A stretch of DNA of 48,768 nucleotides, from assembly GCA_000697665.1 (NCBI GenBank), contig KL197718.1:1212012-1260779 (forward strand), read 5' to 3'. Under the pieces are notes generated by a model. It ran no database searches. It saw only the letters and a list, made by a program, of their open reading frames with translations, and had not been told where the DNA came from. Below, in pieces: positions 11,734 to 22,568 of this stretch. Origin of the DNA: Jaapia argillacea MUCL 33604 (lineage: Eukaryota > Basidiomycota > Agaricomycetes > Jaapiales > Jaapiaceae). Each line of letters opens with the position of its first letter. The first letter of the stretch is position 1. A program made the translations under genes and the position numbers.

Positions 11734-12208
11734 GATCTTTTGGGCAGAGCCAGAGGGCGAAGGTCGAGGAGATTTAGGAGGTGAGTACTTCTTTGGGGCA
11801 GTTAACCAGTTGAAATCGTTTGGGCCTGGCACGTGGTCCAATTTTCCACGCCTTGTGGGCCTCCTCACAACCACCAACTCATTGAAGTCGCCTCGTCTCG
11901 AGTGCCACTGCAATCTATACGAAAGGATTAATTCTTGTTTTCGAGAAGCAGTTCCAAGTCTACCACTGCTATAGGATCAGAATCCTGGCGTCCATCGGAG
12001 AGTCGCTGCCTTGAACATTAATATCATACTGGTGCATCCGACAAGATCCACTGTGAGCCCGAGTAATCTACAATGTGGGGTGAGAAATGAGGAGATCAAA
12101 GAAACTCTAAAATACAATGTTGGGTGCTTCCAAGACATACAATACAGAATGCGCCCTTTCCCTACATATCTTCAAACGTTTCGGTGATATCTCGTTCGTG
12201 ATAATTAC
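11734..12208. other. spacer between two tandem CDF genes; no gene seen
   Basis: Promoter of CDF 1 and 3' end of CDF 2, both on the minus strand. No separate gene or repeat is supported. Confidence 0.5.
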
Positions 12209-13706
12209 CTATGTGCAGCAGCCCTTATCCTCGCAACCACCGCCATTACACCTAATCTGACATCTCCTCAGTAGCATGGAGGCCATCATGCCCGGTGCCC
12301 GTGGAAGGATAGGAATATCGCCGACAGTCGAAGCAACTTCAGTAGCTGTTGATACTGCTGTGGCGTCTACGAATTCTGGTTGGATGGTTACGTTGTGGAT
12401 CCCCCAATGGTGGAGGCACTGAGGGACACGTCAGTGTCACGACGACCAAGAGTGAACGGGATGATACTGACCTCGGTAATTGATCGTGCTGACTCCATAA
12501 AGTGGCGTAGGGAGTCGTTGGAGGTGGCGACATGCATGGTCGCAATTCGCTTGGATTGGGCTGGAGGACATTTCAATCATAAGATCCTATGAGAGGAAAT
12601 AAGAATATAGAATATACTCACTCAGACTCCAGACATGCACCTCGTGTACCTCTTCGATACCCTTCACCCTCTCGACATCACTCTCCACCCCTTGCATATC
12701 AATCTCTTCCGGAGCACCTTCCAACAAAAACCTGCCACTATTCCTCATCAACGGCCAAGCAGTCGTCATAATCATACATCCCACAAAAAGGGACGCAATA
12801 GGGTCAGCATAATAAAACCCGGTGAACATGATGACGATAGCGGATATGATGACGGCGAGGTTGTTTAAGGCATCGCCGAGGAGGTGGAGGGCTACTCCTA
12901 GGAGACCGAGGTCTCTGTCACTTCGATTACAGGAGGGGACGGAGGTATGGGCGTGACCTGCATGCTAATTGAGAACGCAGGCAGCATTAGTGATAGGCAG
13001 AGAGAAAGATGTGAGAAGAAGCTGACGGGATCAGGCTCGGAAAGAACGATAGGTCGCGAGTCGTGTCCCGCAATGAGGATCTCATCAGAAGGTGTAGGTC
13101 CGTCACGCCCTGCGCAATTGTCAGCTTCAATCGGGAAGGGGCCACACGAAGGTCCGAAAATAGGACTTACCGCCGACGGTGATGGCACTCAAAAGGTTAA
13201 GACCTAATCCGATACCTCCCACCTTCGAATCATTGCGTCAGAGCCACGAAGCGACGAGGAATCCCACTCGATCCTCACCATTAGGACGAGTCTTGGCTGG
13301 GTAACATCCTGCGGTCTGATGAATCTTTCGATCGTCTGTAACAGTATCGACACTCCCAGCGCAAGCAAGAACACTACGTTCGCGCGATCGTTGAGCTCAA
13401 ATTAACCTACCACTTTGAAGAAGAAAACGTTGACCCACCTCCGTTGAAGAACGCTCCCAGTAACTCCGCCCGCTGCCATCCAAAGCTGAATCCTTTGGGC
13501 GCTTTATCCCTATCACCCTGGGCCTTCCTGATAGCTACGAGCGCCACGCCGAATCCAATCAAATCCGAACAAACATGAAAGGCGTCAGCCACGAGTGCCA
13601 GGCTGTGGTGCATGAAGCCAATCACGATTTCAAGGACAAAGAAGGACCCAGATATACAGATGACTGCCAGGAGACGGTGCTCACGCGATAAGTGCAGAGC
13701 GAACAT
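12209..13706 (-). CDS. cation diffusion facilitator (zinc transporter), paralogue 2
   Basis: Seven exons on the minus strand (13439-13706, 13279-13373, 13171-13222, 13027-13109, 12622-12964, 12472-12560, 12209-12418) encode 379 aa with the same intron positions as CDF 1. The intramembrane metal residues are kept (HVCSD in TM2, HLLGD in TM5), as are EEVHEVHVW and the Cys-rich end (CNGGGCEDKGCC). The exon that holds the HGHSHSHSH repeat in CDF 1 reads GRDGPTPSDEIL here, so the metal-sensing or metal-buffering loop is largely gone, apart from HAGHAH. Same-strand tandem copy of CDF 1. Substrate specificity may have shifted; that is inference. Confidence 0.92.
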
Positions 13707-15027
13707 GGTGATTTTTACAGGGAGCGAATTTAGAGGAGATTCGGGAGGGATTCGAACGGAGTGTTTGGTGGGAGGAAGCCAAGAAACCTGCACGCAAAGC
13801 TCCTGCCATGGATTCGCACCATAACTCCCGGACAGCGTGAGTACCGCACATGACAAGCATTTAGGGTTAGGTTTCCTTATTTTGCCATTTCATTTTGACT
13901 GCCCCTCGTCGGAGATGAAAATAGATAAGCAGGGGCGTTTGAGCATTTAAATTCGGTACCGGAGCGAAAAATCATCGACAAGATTAGTTGTTCGTGCTAC
14001 TTTGCACCAGGAATACTTAGGAGCAACTCAAAGAAATGTTGGAATATGTGACGGTGAGAAAGGAAGCCTCGGGGAAGGTAAAGAAGCGGAGAAGCGAATC
14101 AGCCTCTCCGGTAACTCAAAATCTTACCGTGGTCTCGGTACCAATGGTTACTCGAGGTGCAATTCAATGACTGCGAGGGTACTGATACCCACAGCGAGCA
14201 AGGAGTCACAAAAAAGACCTCCACAGAACTTCATCGAACACCCACGGCCAGGGTCGAGGGTCAACAATTTGCAGACTAACGCCATTCCGAACCGTGCCTG
14301 GCGTTTCAGTCATGCCACTGATCAGCCTTTCATCCGTTTAGAGGATAGGACAAGTCCAAGAATCACTCGGAACGCCATCGGAAAGAGATTACCGAAGCTA
14401 GAAGTATGAGACTTGGGGAGCGTGCGTTGAAAACAGGAGGGTTTCGTTTCGAGCGTGGTAACATTTTCGCTGCCGAACCGGGACACGATGACGTGGAGGG
14501 AAGGCACGGCGCCGCGCATTCAGACCCGATAGCTGGCGAATCTCTTCTTGACGATCAACGGATAGGGGCGAGGACAGCCAGGAACTCTCCACGATCTCCA
14601 CAGATATCGAGATTCCTTGTAGTCGAGAAGGACCTCGGAAGAGCAGGACGAGCAATGACATCTGTTTTCGGTATAGAACGAGCGGGGTTCTCACCTTGTA
14701 CGCGGTCGAAGGTTCACTCGATTGAATCGCAAGGAGAAAGCAAGTGGCCGTGACAGAGGCCGAATGGAGATGATGAAGCCCCGCGACGACATGAGAAGAG
14801 ATATCACGGAGCAAGCCAACGACTGCAACACCTTGAGGCGTCGGCTGAGCCTTCCCGAGCAATGGAATATTCAAAAGGGCACCATACATGATATGGAGCA
14901 TCCCTTCTGACGATTAATTGACAGGTGACGGTTGCGGGCTCCTGGTACACACCCCTCTAGTCATCAAGTCTGAGTTCCGGACCAGAATCAGAGTCGGCAA
15001 ACATCAATATCATGGATTTGATAGAAC
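13707..15027. other. 1.3-kb region without a firm gene; weak spliced ORF at 14520-14901 minus
   Basis: The only candidate is on the minus strand. An ATG at 14901 opens a partly hydrophobic frame that can splice through a consensus GTGAGA donor after 14693 into a short second exon ending at 14520, for about 100 aa. I know no homologue and the peptide has no motif, so it may be chance. Other open frames here (14002-14409 and 14406-14753 plus) look like shadows. No repeats were seen. Confidence 0.3.
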
Positions 15028-16082
15028 TTACAGTCCAAAGTAGTCTGGAAGTAAGTCCCAAATCGCCTGTTTCCGTACTTGAGCTTCGCTGAGAAGTTGT
15101 GAACGACAGGACTCGCATACATCCCTCAGGCCAAATTGCTCGCCAGAATAGAACCCTCTCAGTTCATACAGAGGATCCTGGTGCCCAGCCGACTCAAATA
15201 AACCGCAGAACCTTTTGCGGGCTGCGATACACAGAGGTCCACCGTGACAATCGGCTTCATCAACAGTCTCGAAGATCCGAGTGTGCATGCGGGCTACTGC
15301 ACTTCCGATGAGCTTGTTTCCACGAATGAGCGCCAAGAGGTCTTGGTTGTGGAGGAGGGACCATCGGGCGGATCGTTCGCCCACAATGAGCAACCTGTCA
15401 CGATCGACGGCACGGGAAGCATCCCAGTCTTCTTCCGGAGACAATCGAGACATTGCGTAAAAAGCAGCGGGGAGGATGTTTGGAATGTCGTAGTCTCTCG
15501 CCAATCGAATGGCACTTGCAGGTTCCGGAAACATTTCTTCAAGCCATGCCCCCTCAGGATCGTCTGGTCCAGTTGCCATGAACTCATTGAAAATCCGATG
15601 AAACTCGGTCTCTGCAGCCTCCCATTCTGCCAAGGACTGAGGCCAGTCTTCTTCGATACGTTGAACGATGTGAGTACGTAAGACGTCCACTTGATATTTT
15701 GTCGCAAGTTCGAGTACGCCTCTGACAATCAACGGAGTGTTTGGGTCCCGATGTCTAGGAAGCAAAGTACTGATAAGAATGAGATATCTCGAAAGAAGGT
15801 GCGATGGAGGTGGTAGGCTCACCACGGGCCATAAAATGACTTCAAAAACTCAGATACATCCTCACTCTGGTCTGATAATCGAACCAGCGGAACGCCGTCG
15901 TATTGTTCAGCTTCGGGTTGTACGGGCATGGTGAAGATGTCGGCGAAGACTGGGGAGTGAAGAGCGAGAATGGACCGGTGAACGCGAAAATGTCGAAGCT
16001 TGTGATCCGCGTTTTCTGCAGCAAGGACAACGTTCCCATCTGGAAAGTATGGGAAAGCGTGGCTAGAATCGTCGCAGTCCAT
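15028..16082 (-). CDS. BTB/POZ domain protein 2 (333 aa), intact
   Basis: Two exons (15823-16082, 15028-15769). The N-terminal 85 residues form the BTB/POZ fold (FPYFPDGNVVL, then FRVHRSILALHSPVF, then YDGVPLVRLSD). The single intron interrupts the codon after the BTB domain at the same place as in the four related genes of this window. The second half is helical and ends with a cysteine set: CX5C around DCHGGPLC and CX2C at C305/C308 (VCESC). A TATA-like ATATAAAG lies at 16233-16240, about 150 bp upstream of the ATG. Such proteins probably dimerise through BTB and may bind a cullin or a transcription partner, but no substrate is known. Confidence 0.9.
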
Positions 16083-16906
16083 TCAGAAGTTGATGGGATG
16101 TTCGCAGATGTGCGGGGGATAAAGACTGGTTCAACGGGAAGAGGCGCTTGCAACATTGGCTCCGTTGCTCAGGGGTCCTCCGAGTCAAACAACCACTGCC
16201 GCTGGCGATAAATTCTAATCTTGAAGCCCATTCTTTATATTTCCTGCCGCATCTACCCACCCATCCACCTGGTGCAAAATATTTCCTGCGCAATTTGGAA
16301 TGACAAACGGAAACAGGAAAGCTGACGTCTGAATCACGCACCTTCTTGCCGGAACCTCCATCGTCCATGCGAGTCTCGCCTTGTCTACCCTTGATGATTT
16401 GCCCATGTCCGCAGCCGGATGACCATGCGTGTAGGCTCAGTATGCCAGACAAGCACAGCACATCCGGAGTTCTTGGCTGCTCTCTAAACATATCTGTCGT
16501 TTCCAGCTCCCTTGCAGTCGCTTTCAGTAACACGGACCGCACTCCGTGACTTACTTCTAGGCGTCGACGATGGCCCTCGTATCATCGATTTTGGAGGAGA
16601 AGAATGAATCTTGTTCCCACTGAGAAACTGGGCGCCCAGGACTGCCTCCCCCAAGCGTCAGGCTCACCTGCTTCATCAAGCCCTCTTGTCGCCGCCCGGC
16701 CGAGCTGGCCATCTCCCGAGGCCCATGGATCAACTGGGCGGAAGATCTATAGACTACTAGGCCCAAGGTGAAGTAAAAATGAAAACCCTACTTGACCGTC
16801 ATCTGTGCGGTACTCGAAACCCAGCTCGGAGGATAACTAACAGCTTCATGGCAAGGGACTTCCCTACAGCCTCTTCCCATCCCATCATCTAGTCTTCACG
16901 ACCCCA
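16083..16906. other. intergenic region between divergent BTB 2 and CDF 3; possible unresolved small gene
   Basis: Contains the promoters of both flanking genes. On the minus strand there is an intron-like segment with a GTGCGT donor just below 16342 and a pyrimidine-rich GCGCAG acceptor near 16287, flanked by open frames. I could not find a convincing start codon or product, so I do not call a gene. Confidence 0.3.
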
Positions 16907-18421
16907 ATGTTCTCCATTCGCATGTCTCCGGAGCACCGTCTCATGACGGTCATCTGCTTATCTGGATGCTTCTTCGTTCTCGAACTTGTGATCGGATTCT
17001 TGAACCGCAGCCTGGCTCTCGTCGCCGACGCTTTCCATGTTTGCTCAGACTTGATTGGATTTGGAGTGGCACTCTTGGCCATCAGGAAAGCTCGGGGCGA
17101 TAGGGACAAAGCTCCGAAGAACTTCAGCTACGGGTGGCAGAGAGCGGAGCTTTTGGGGGCCTTCTTCAATGGCGGTCAGTGTAGATCCCTTCGATCCTAA
17201 GTCTCAGATCTAATGCTGGTTGACGGACTGCCCGAAATAGTGTTCTTGCTTGCGCTAGGAGTATCGATCCTTTTACAGACGATCCAAAGATTCGTTCGAC
17301 CGGAGGAAGTTACCCAACCCAGATTGGTTCTCATGGTGAGGAGCATCTCCCCTTCAGCATTCTTTCATCACTGGACAATTGTAGGCCGGAGGCATCGGAT
17401 TAGGATTCAATCTTTTAAGTGCCATGACTCTTGGTGGTAAGTATTACTTCCCATCTGCATGTCTTCCATGTAGCATCCGACAAAGCAGAGGCATGAACTG
17501 ACCATGACGCAGGGCGCGATACCTCACCTGCAACCTCTGATGATTTCCTTATTGCTGGTCACGACTCCCGAGCAATGGTTCTCGCCTCACCTGATCTTGT
17601 CAGCCGCTTATCCCAAGTCATGTTTGAATATTTTTTCTAATCATTTGGGTTTCGATGGAAAGCATGCTGGCCACGCGCATGCATCCCTCCCCCATTCTTC
17701 CGGAAGCGATCGAGATCTTGGCTTGTCCGGAGTCGCGCTTCATCTGCTTGGAGATGCCCTGAATAACATCGCCGTCATGATCTCAGCTATCGTCATTATG
17801 TACACCGGGTTCTCCTATGCCGACCCTCTCGCGTCGCTGTTCGTGGGCTTCATGATCATAGCAACAGCGTGGCCCCTGATGCGAGCCAGCGGTAGGTTCT
17901 TGTTGGAGGGGGCTCCCGAGGAGATTGATATGGTGGGTGTCAGGAGTGATATCAAGAGGGTTAAGGGTGTAGAAGAGGTTCATGAGGTGCACGTGTGGAA
18001 TTTAAGTCGGTGAATTCCTTTTATCGTCGTGACTTGGCCTTAATTTTCGTTCCAGCGCAATCGAAGGGAATTGCGACAATGCATGTGGCCACTTCTGATG
18101 ACTCCCTGCGCCACTTTATGGAATCTGCTCGCTCGATTACTGAGGTGAGTCCTATCATCTGCTTAACTTCCCCCAGAACCCTAACGCTGAGCCTCCCACC
18201 AGTGCCTCCACCACTGGGGAATTCATAATGTGACTATCCAACCGGAGCTCATGGATACTGTAATCACGGCTACGGGAAGCGAAGTTTCCTCAATCTATGG
18301 TTCTCGCGAGATTCCTATTATCACCCCTAACCCCGGAATGTTGAGCTCGATGATTATGAGGAGATGTCAAATCCGATGCACGGGAAGGGGTTGCCAGGAC
18401 AAGGGCTGTTGCCCACTGTAG
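16907..18421 (+). CDS. cation diffusion facilitator (zinc transporter), paralogue 3
   Basis: Seven exons (16907-17174, 17241-17335, 17385-17436, 17513-17598, 17663-18005, 18056-18144, 18203-18421) give 383 aa. Exons 1, 2, 5 and 6 have the same lengths (268, 95, 343, 89 nt) in all three copies. HVCSD (TM2) and HLLGD (TM5) supply the metal site, and the C-terminal domain (EEVHEVHVW) and Cys-rich tail (CTGRGCQDKGCC) are present. The His-rich loop is reduced to scattered His (HAGHAH, then LPH). It is inverted relative to copies 1 and 2 and separated from them by BTB 2. It probably exports zinc into an organelle. The second exon group matches copy 2 better than copy 1 (GRD....SDD.LIAGHDSR). Confidence 0.93.
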
Positions 18422-18802
18422 GATAAGTTTCTAGCAACTCATTGGTGAAGGATACGTTCGGGCCCCAGTCCCCGAAGGCGGCGGGTTTATTTGTACGATA
18501 CTCTGTTAATCAATGCTTCTCCCAGTGCGGATCCCAGACACGGAGCGGAGATCCTCGGGAACACAGATCGCCATATTAATATTTATACTCCTCCAACGAT
18601 ATGCTTTGTTTCGTTCGGTTCCTGAACAACTCATAAATTGGGTGATGACTCGGGGCAGCGCGTTGGACGACCAGGATGTGATCCCGAATGCAACTCTGAC
18701 CCTCGCGGTCACGGCACCACAACTGACGTTCTTGGCTCAGGCTGACTCGGACCCCTTGCTATTTACATTAATATTGCCGCTTCTGACCAACCTCCATCAG
18801 CC
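18422..18802. other. tandem intergenic spacer; no gene seen
   Basis: 3' end of CDF 3 and promoter of the 2H phosphoesterase gene. The TATA-like TATTTACATTAATATT near 18760 is AT-rich, but I cannot call it firmly. Confidence 0.4.
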
Positions 18803-19727
18803 ATGGCTAGAGTCAAAATCACTCTTCCTCCGAACAAGTCTCACAAATCGGCTGTAGTCCTCATTCCACCAGGATGGTTCGTGCCGTCGTCCAACACCCA
18901 GCAATCTTCGCCTATCGGAGATACCAGTGATGGGTCGTTTGAAATGACATCCTCTATCCAGAATATCCGCTCCATTCACGATCGCCACTTCCATCGATGG
19001 CCTATGCCTCATATCACCCTCTTGTACCCCTTCGTTCACCCCAAAGAAAATGTCTCAAGTTCGGATGACTACGCAAAGATCGTGGAGACGTTGAGGGATG
19101 CTTGCCAGAATTTTGAGTTTGAAGGAGGGGAAAGGTCGTTATGGTTGGGTGGTCAGACGAACGCTGAAAATGCTAGTGATGGAGGATTCGGGTTTGGCGG
19201 CGAATCGCCATTTGGGCAGTTCAGACACTCGAAGAAATCGTGGACATTATTTTTGAGACCACTGCCTGCCACGCCCCCTGGCCCACCCAGACCTGATCTC
19301 TCCTCTGCACCTGCTTCTGTTCCGTGGCTGAATTCGCTTATGGCCTCCCTGCTATCGCAACCTTTGCTTCGAGAATACGACGAGCAGGTTCGTGAAGGTG
19401 GTCGCTTACCCCGAGAGGAGGATGTGTCCGACGCCGCCCTTGAGCTTCCGAAGCTTCAAAAGCGGGTCGAGGAGCGTTTTCAACCTCATCTAAGCCTTGG
19501 TCAGTGGAGTGGCGAGGTACGTTTCCTGAACTCGATATCACTATCATCGTTTCCGACCCCCATGACAGCAGCATGCCAAGGGGTTTCTCCCAACCCTCAA
19601 TACCACTTTCTCGAGCTCCCATCGCTGGGATGTATCGGAAGTGTGTATTTCGCAAAGAGATGGATTCGAAGACCCATTTCGAGTTGTTCAACGTATTCCG
19701 TTGGGCAGACCAACTGCACAGGAGTAG
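18803..19727 (+). CDS. 2H phosphoesterase superfamily protein (2'-5' RNA ligase / cyclic phosphodiesterase-like)
   Basis: Two exons (18803-19516, 19569-19727) encode 290 aa. Two HxT/S signatures, the catalytic pair of the 2H fold, are visible: H70-x-T72 in MPHITLLYPF and H229-x-S231 in QPHLSLGQW. The family cleaves or joins 2'-5' or 2',3'-cyclic phosphodiester bonds in RNA or nucleotides; the exact substrate cannot be read from the sequence. The middle (about residues 110-200) carries a Gly-rich and Pro-rich insertion typical of fungal members. After the intron the frame continues into a plausible strand-turn end (RWDVSEVCISQRDGFEDPF). The intron is supported because read-through changes to a frame without family pattern. 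Confidence 0.85.
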
Positions 19728-20296
19728 CGATGAACTATTCGCCCCGCAGCTCTACCTCAGCGGGGTTGGTACATACTACGGACATCTTTCACCAATATGC
19801 AGCTATCGAGCGCTCAACATTCTGAAACTATTCAGTCTGAACCTGATTACTCCAGTCCTACCCCTCACCTCTCTGTCGCACATTCAACCCATAGCCTATG
19901 AATGTTCAAGTGACGTGTATGCGAGCAGAGAATCAATTCGCTTGCCCTCTTTGAAATCAGTTTTCCCTGCCTTCCTGGGCCATCGTGATTACAAACATCT
20001 TGAAAACTCTGGGAAGCAAGAAGATGTTATTGGAACATGAGTTTGGATTGATCGTTGCCAAAACATCAGTGCGCTTATATCCTGGACAATTCGAATCCTT
20101 CAGCGTAGCCTAGAGAGGTGCCAGAGTGTATAGAACGTCAAACTCTCGGGCGGTCTGGGATACTCGGGTCGACGATCCCGTCACAGGTAGGGTAGAGAAC
20201 CTTCTTGACTGTAATCCCGGCTCCAATGGGAGGCTGCTAGATGGCGCTTATTCCGGCAGTTATGGGGGACCTTGTATGTTCCGCGAGAGGTAACTC
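19728..20296. other. convergent spacer; no gene seen
   Basis: Lies between the ends of the 2H phosphoesterase gene (plus) and the small gene at 20297-20790 (minus). A long open frame on the plus strand (up to 20040) is only a continuation of a shadow of the upstream gene. Confidence 0.5.
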
Positions 20297-20790
20297 CTAG
20301 TCCAATGAGAGGGAGAAGCCGTACCAGGAATCATGTCCCCAGCGTCGGCAATTTAGCCAATATGGAACGCCTTTGGACATGGGATGGCGGGGCAGAAACA
20401 CCGTATCCGTGAACACCGTGTAAACTGACGGATGAGTCCAGCAGTACTCGCGCATCCCGTATTCGAAATGCATGTTGCTATCTTCAGAATATGGGTGTGA
20501 AAGTCAATAAATGAATGTCCGACAATGATGGATTCTCGCTCACCAACTTTCAAGTCCAACAGGATGCGAGAACATAGTTGAGGTTCAAGTTGAAAGAACT
20601 GCGTACCAACCACGGCACTGTCGATTGGGGGAAGGACCCGCATATTACAGCCCAAGGTAAAGCGCAAAAGCGTTGTTGAATGGGTGACGGGTGCCTTGCA
20701 AAATGTACAGGACATCCAGGAAATTTGGAGGGCGACAGAGCACCAACCTTCGATATCTGAGTGGGGGATATGTTGGCGATTTTGATCCAT
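20297..20790 (-). CDS. unrecognised compact four-exon gene, 115 aa
   Basis: Found by splicing rather than as a long open frame. Exons are 20748-20790, 20649-20694, 20544-20617 and 20297-20481. All junctions are GT-AG, all phases agree, and the total (348 nt) ends at a TAG. The peptide is rich in aromatic and Cys residues, with stretches such as TRHPFNNAFALYLGL, VGTQFFQLEPQLCSRIL and MREYCWTHPSVYTVFTD, and looks like real protein. Exon 2 to 3 uses a very short 31-nt intron, the weakest point. No signal peptide, transmembrane segment or known motif was identified. It is divergent from the succinate dehydrogenase gene at 21028 and shares its promoter region. Function unknown. Confidence 0.55.
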
Positions 20791-20889
20791 TTAGCCCCTT
20801 TCAGCCAGCGCGCACATACATCTGGTCTTCAACGAGGGAGGGTTAGAATTCTGAGCTGGATCTGAGAGCAAAGAAAGGAGACAGAGGTT

Positions 20890-20936
20890 GTGACGCACAA
20901 GTCACACCGCCGTCACCAGCCGTCACTCCGTGTCAC
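20890..20936. promoter_or_regulatory. cluster of five GTGAC/GTCAC motifs
   Basis: GTGAC at 20890 is followed by GTCAC at about 20901, 20911, 20921 and 20932, five in 47 bp. They lie 90-140 bp upstream of the succinate dehydrogenase start and between two divergent genes. Similar clusters occur at 23909-23954 and 40572-40606. TGACG/CGTCA is the half-site of CREB/ATF-type bZIP factors; the assignment is inference. Confidence 0.4.
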
Positions 20937-21027
20937 CCACGGTGGGAAACGGGTGGGTAAATGGGATTCCGATTCCGATGGTCGACGACAAACGCTTTCC
21001 CGAGACCACACTCCTCGACCAGCGACC

Positions 21028-21900
21028 ATGTCTACCTCCCTCCTCCTGCGCTCGTCGTTTCCCCGACACATTTCTGCCGCAGTATCTCGCAGGGCAGCTC
21101 TCCCCGCTGTGATCCAAGGTTCGCATTCCCGAATCCAACTTCCTGCCGTTTCCGAAATGTCTCATGGATTCCATTTCTCATAAATAGCGAGGAATGTCAG
21201 TACTAGCACGGAATACGTTCCTGGTGGACGTACGTATACCAATTCTCTAATTCTGTGTATTCTTTGTTTGGAATTCGACCTGAACGACGTTCCAATTCAG
21301 CTATTATCAGGGGAACTGTGAATGATCCCACGACCTTCCCAACCCCATCGAAAAGCCACGGTTCCTACCACTGGGCGTTCGAGCGCCTCCTCTCAGCTGG
21401 CCTCATTCCTTTAACAGGAGCTGCGTTTGCCGTGAGCCCTACGGCTTACCCGTTGATCGATGGACTCCTAGCAGTCAGTCTCGTGGTGCACAGTCACATC
21501 GGAGTACGTCCCTTCACGTTCTTGCATTCAACAACTTCCCGTTCTGTTCGCTGGTGTACGGTTTGTTGATTGTAATGTTGGTTCATGTGCGTCTAGTTTG
21601 ACTCCGTACTTGTCGACTACCTCCACAAGCGTAAATTCCCTATCATCGGACCCGTCGCCTCGTGGTCTCTGAAGTTCGCAACCATTGGTACCTTGGTCGG
21701 TTTATACCAATTCAACACGCAGGATATTGGTGAGCGACCTTCCCATCATCTACCCTCTTCATCATCCCTTCCCTTCCCCACCTATTCCTACCCTTCAACC
21801 CTCCTCTTTCTCATCACCTTGCATACCACAACCCAAACTGAACTAACCATCTCGAATTACAGGGTTGACCGAGCTCATCGTCAAAGTCTGGACCGCCTAA
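21028..21900 (+). CDS. SDH4: succinate dehydrogenase cytochrome b small (membrane anchor) subunit, mitochondrial
   Basis: Complex II anchor subunit that binds haem b and helps pass electrons from succinate oxidation to ubiquinone in the inner mitochondrial membrane. Five exons (21028-21118, 21201-21233, 21301-21503, 21597-21729, 21863-21900) give 165 aa. The N-terminus is an Arg- and Ser-rich mitochondrial targeting peptide. The family pattern follows: GTVNDPTTFP, SHGSYHWAFERLLS, then TM segments and HSHIGFDSVLVDYLHKRK, whose His residues match the haem region, and a short C-terminal helix (TELIVKVW). Exon 2 is tiny (33 nt) and its borders are less certain. A single-copy housekeeping gene among paralogous families. 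Confidence 0.9.
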
Positions 21901-22568
21901 ATGTTATCTCCACACGCATGCTGTCATCCCTTGAGGGTTTTGTACTTTCGTTTTGGCTTGTACCACATTGGCAAGAAAAAGCTTTGTTTCGAATGTGATT
22001 TCTAATTTAATCCGACCTATCGAGCATATTGAATTCGTGCCTCATCCTCGTTCCTTCTTTGCTGGCTGCTTGACGCGGATCCGCAAGATTCGCAGTAAGT
22101 ACGTCGTCCCATTTTTCGCCCTAGCTTCTACAATGTCATTGGTGTCGGAAGTCACATCTGGTATTGGACAGACAACGTAGCGAGGTCAGGCTCCGAACCC
22201 ACGACATATCGTCACCACCTCTCGTTATCTTCGCTTGCATTCTGATTTCATGCCGAGGGATTTCGGCGACCAAGTTCGATGACTGAGCGTGAAGCGCAGT
22301 GGGATGAGATCCAAACAGCAATCGTTTCTGTACACGACCCGCATAAAACTACACGGTGGAACATCCATAGCATCGATATCATAGCATACGGTCGGGGCAG
22401 TTCGGGGCTTGGTGTGACTTGTCGCGTCAGTCACACTCACAGTCGCGAGACGCGCCTTGATCCCTTCCCTCATCTCCAACAATATACACCAACCTCGGTA
22501 GGTATTACTCGTGTAACCGAGATTCACAAACTCATGAAACGTCAAGATCGCCAACAGTAGTACTCAGT
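21901..22568. other. 670-bp intergenic region; no gene seen
   Basis: Lies between the succinate dehydrogenase gene and BTB 3. It contains GTGAC at 22413 and GTCAC near 22430 upstream of BTB 3. A short ORF at 22279-22560 (plus) and one at 22225-22554 (minus) show no protein-like pattern. A tRNA-like GGTTCG on the minus strand near 22190 was rejected. Confidence 0.4.

Noticed and set aside
14002-14753. Long plus-strand open frames
   Set aside because: No protein-like pattern, no consistent splicing, and overlap with equally weak minus-strand frames.
20040-20290. Possible continuation of the 2H phosphoesterase open frame to 20040
   Set aside because: That frame begins inside the intron; the spliced frame ends at 19727 with family-like sequence.
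22165-22260. tRNA-like signal on the minus strand (GGTTCGGAGCC near the B-box consensus)
   Set aside because: The T-arm stem does not pair and no A-box or acceptor stem fits at the right distance.
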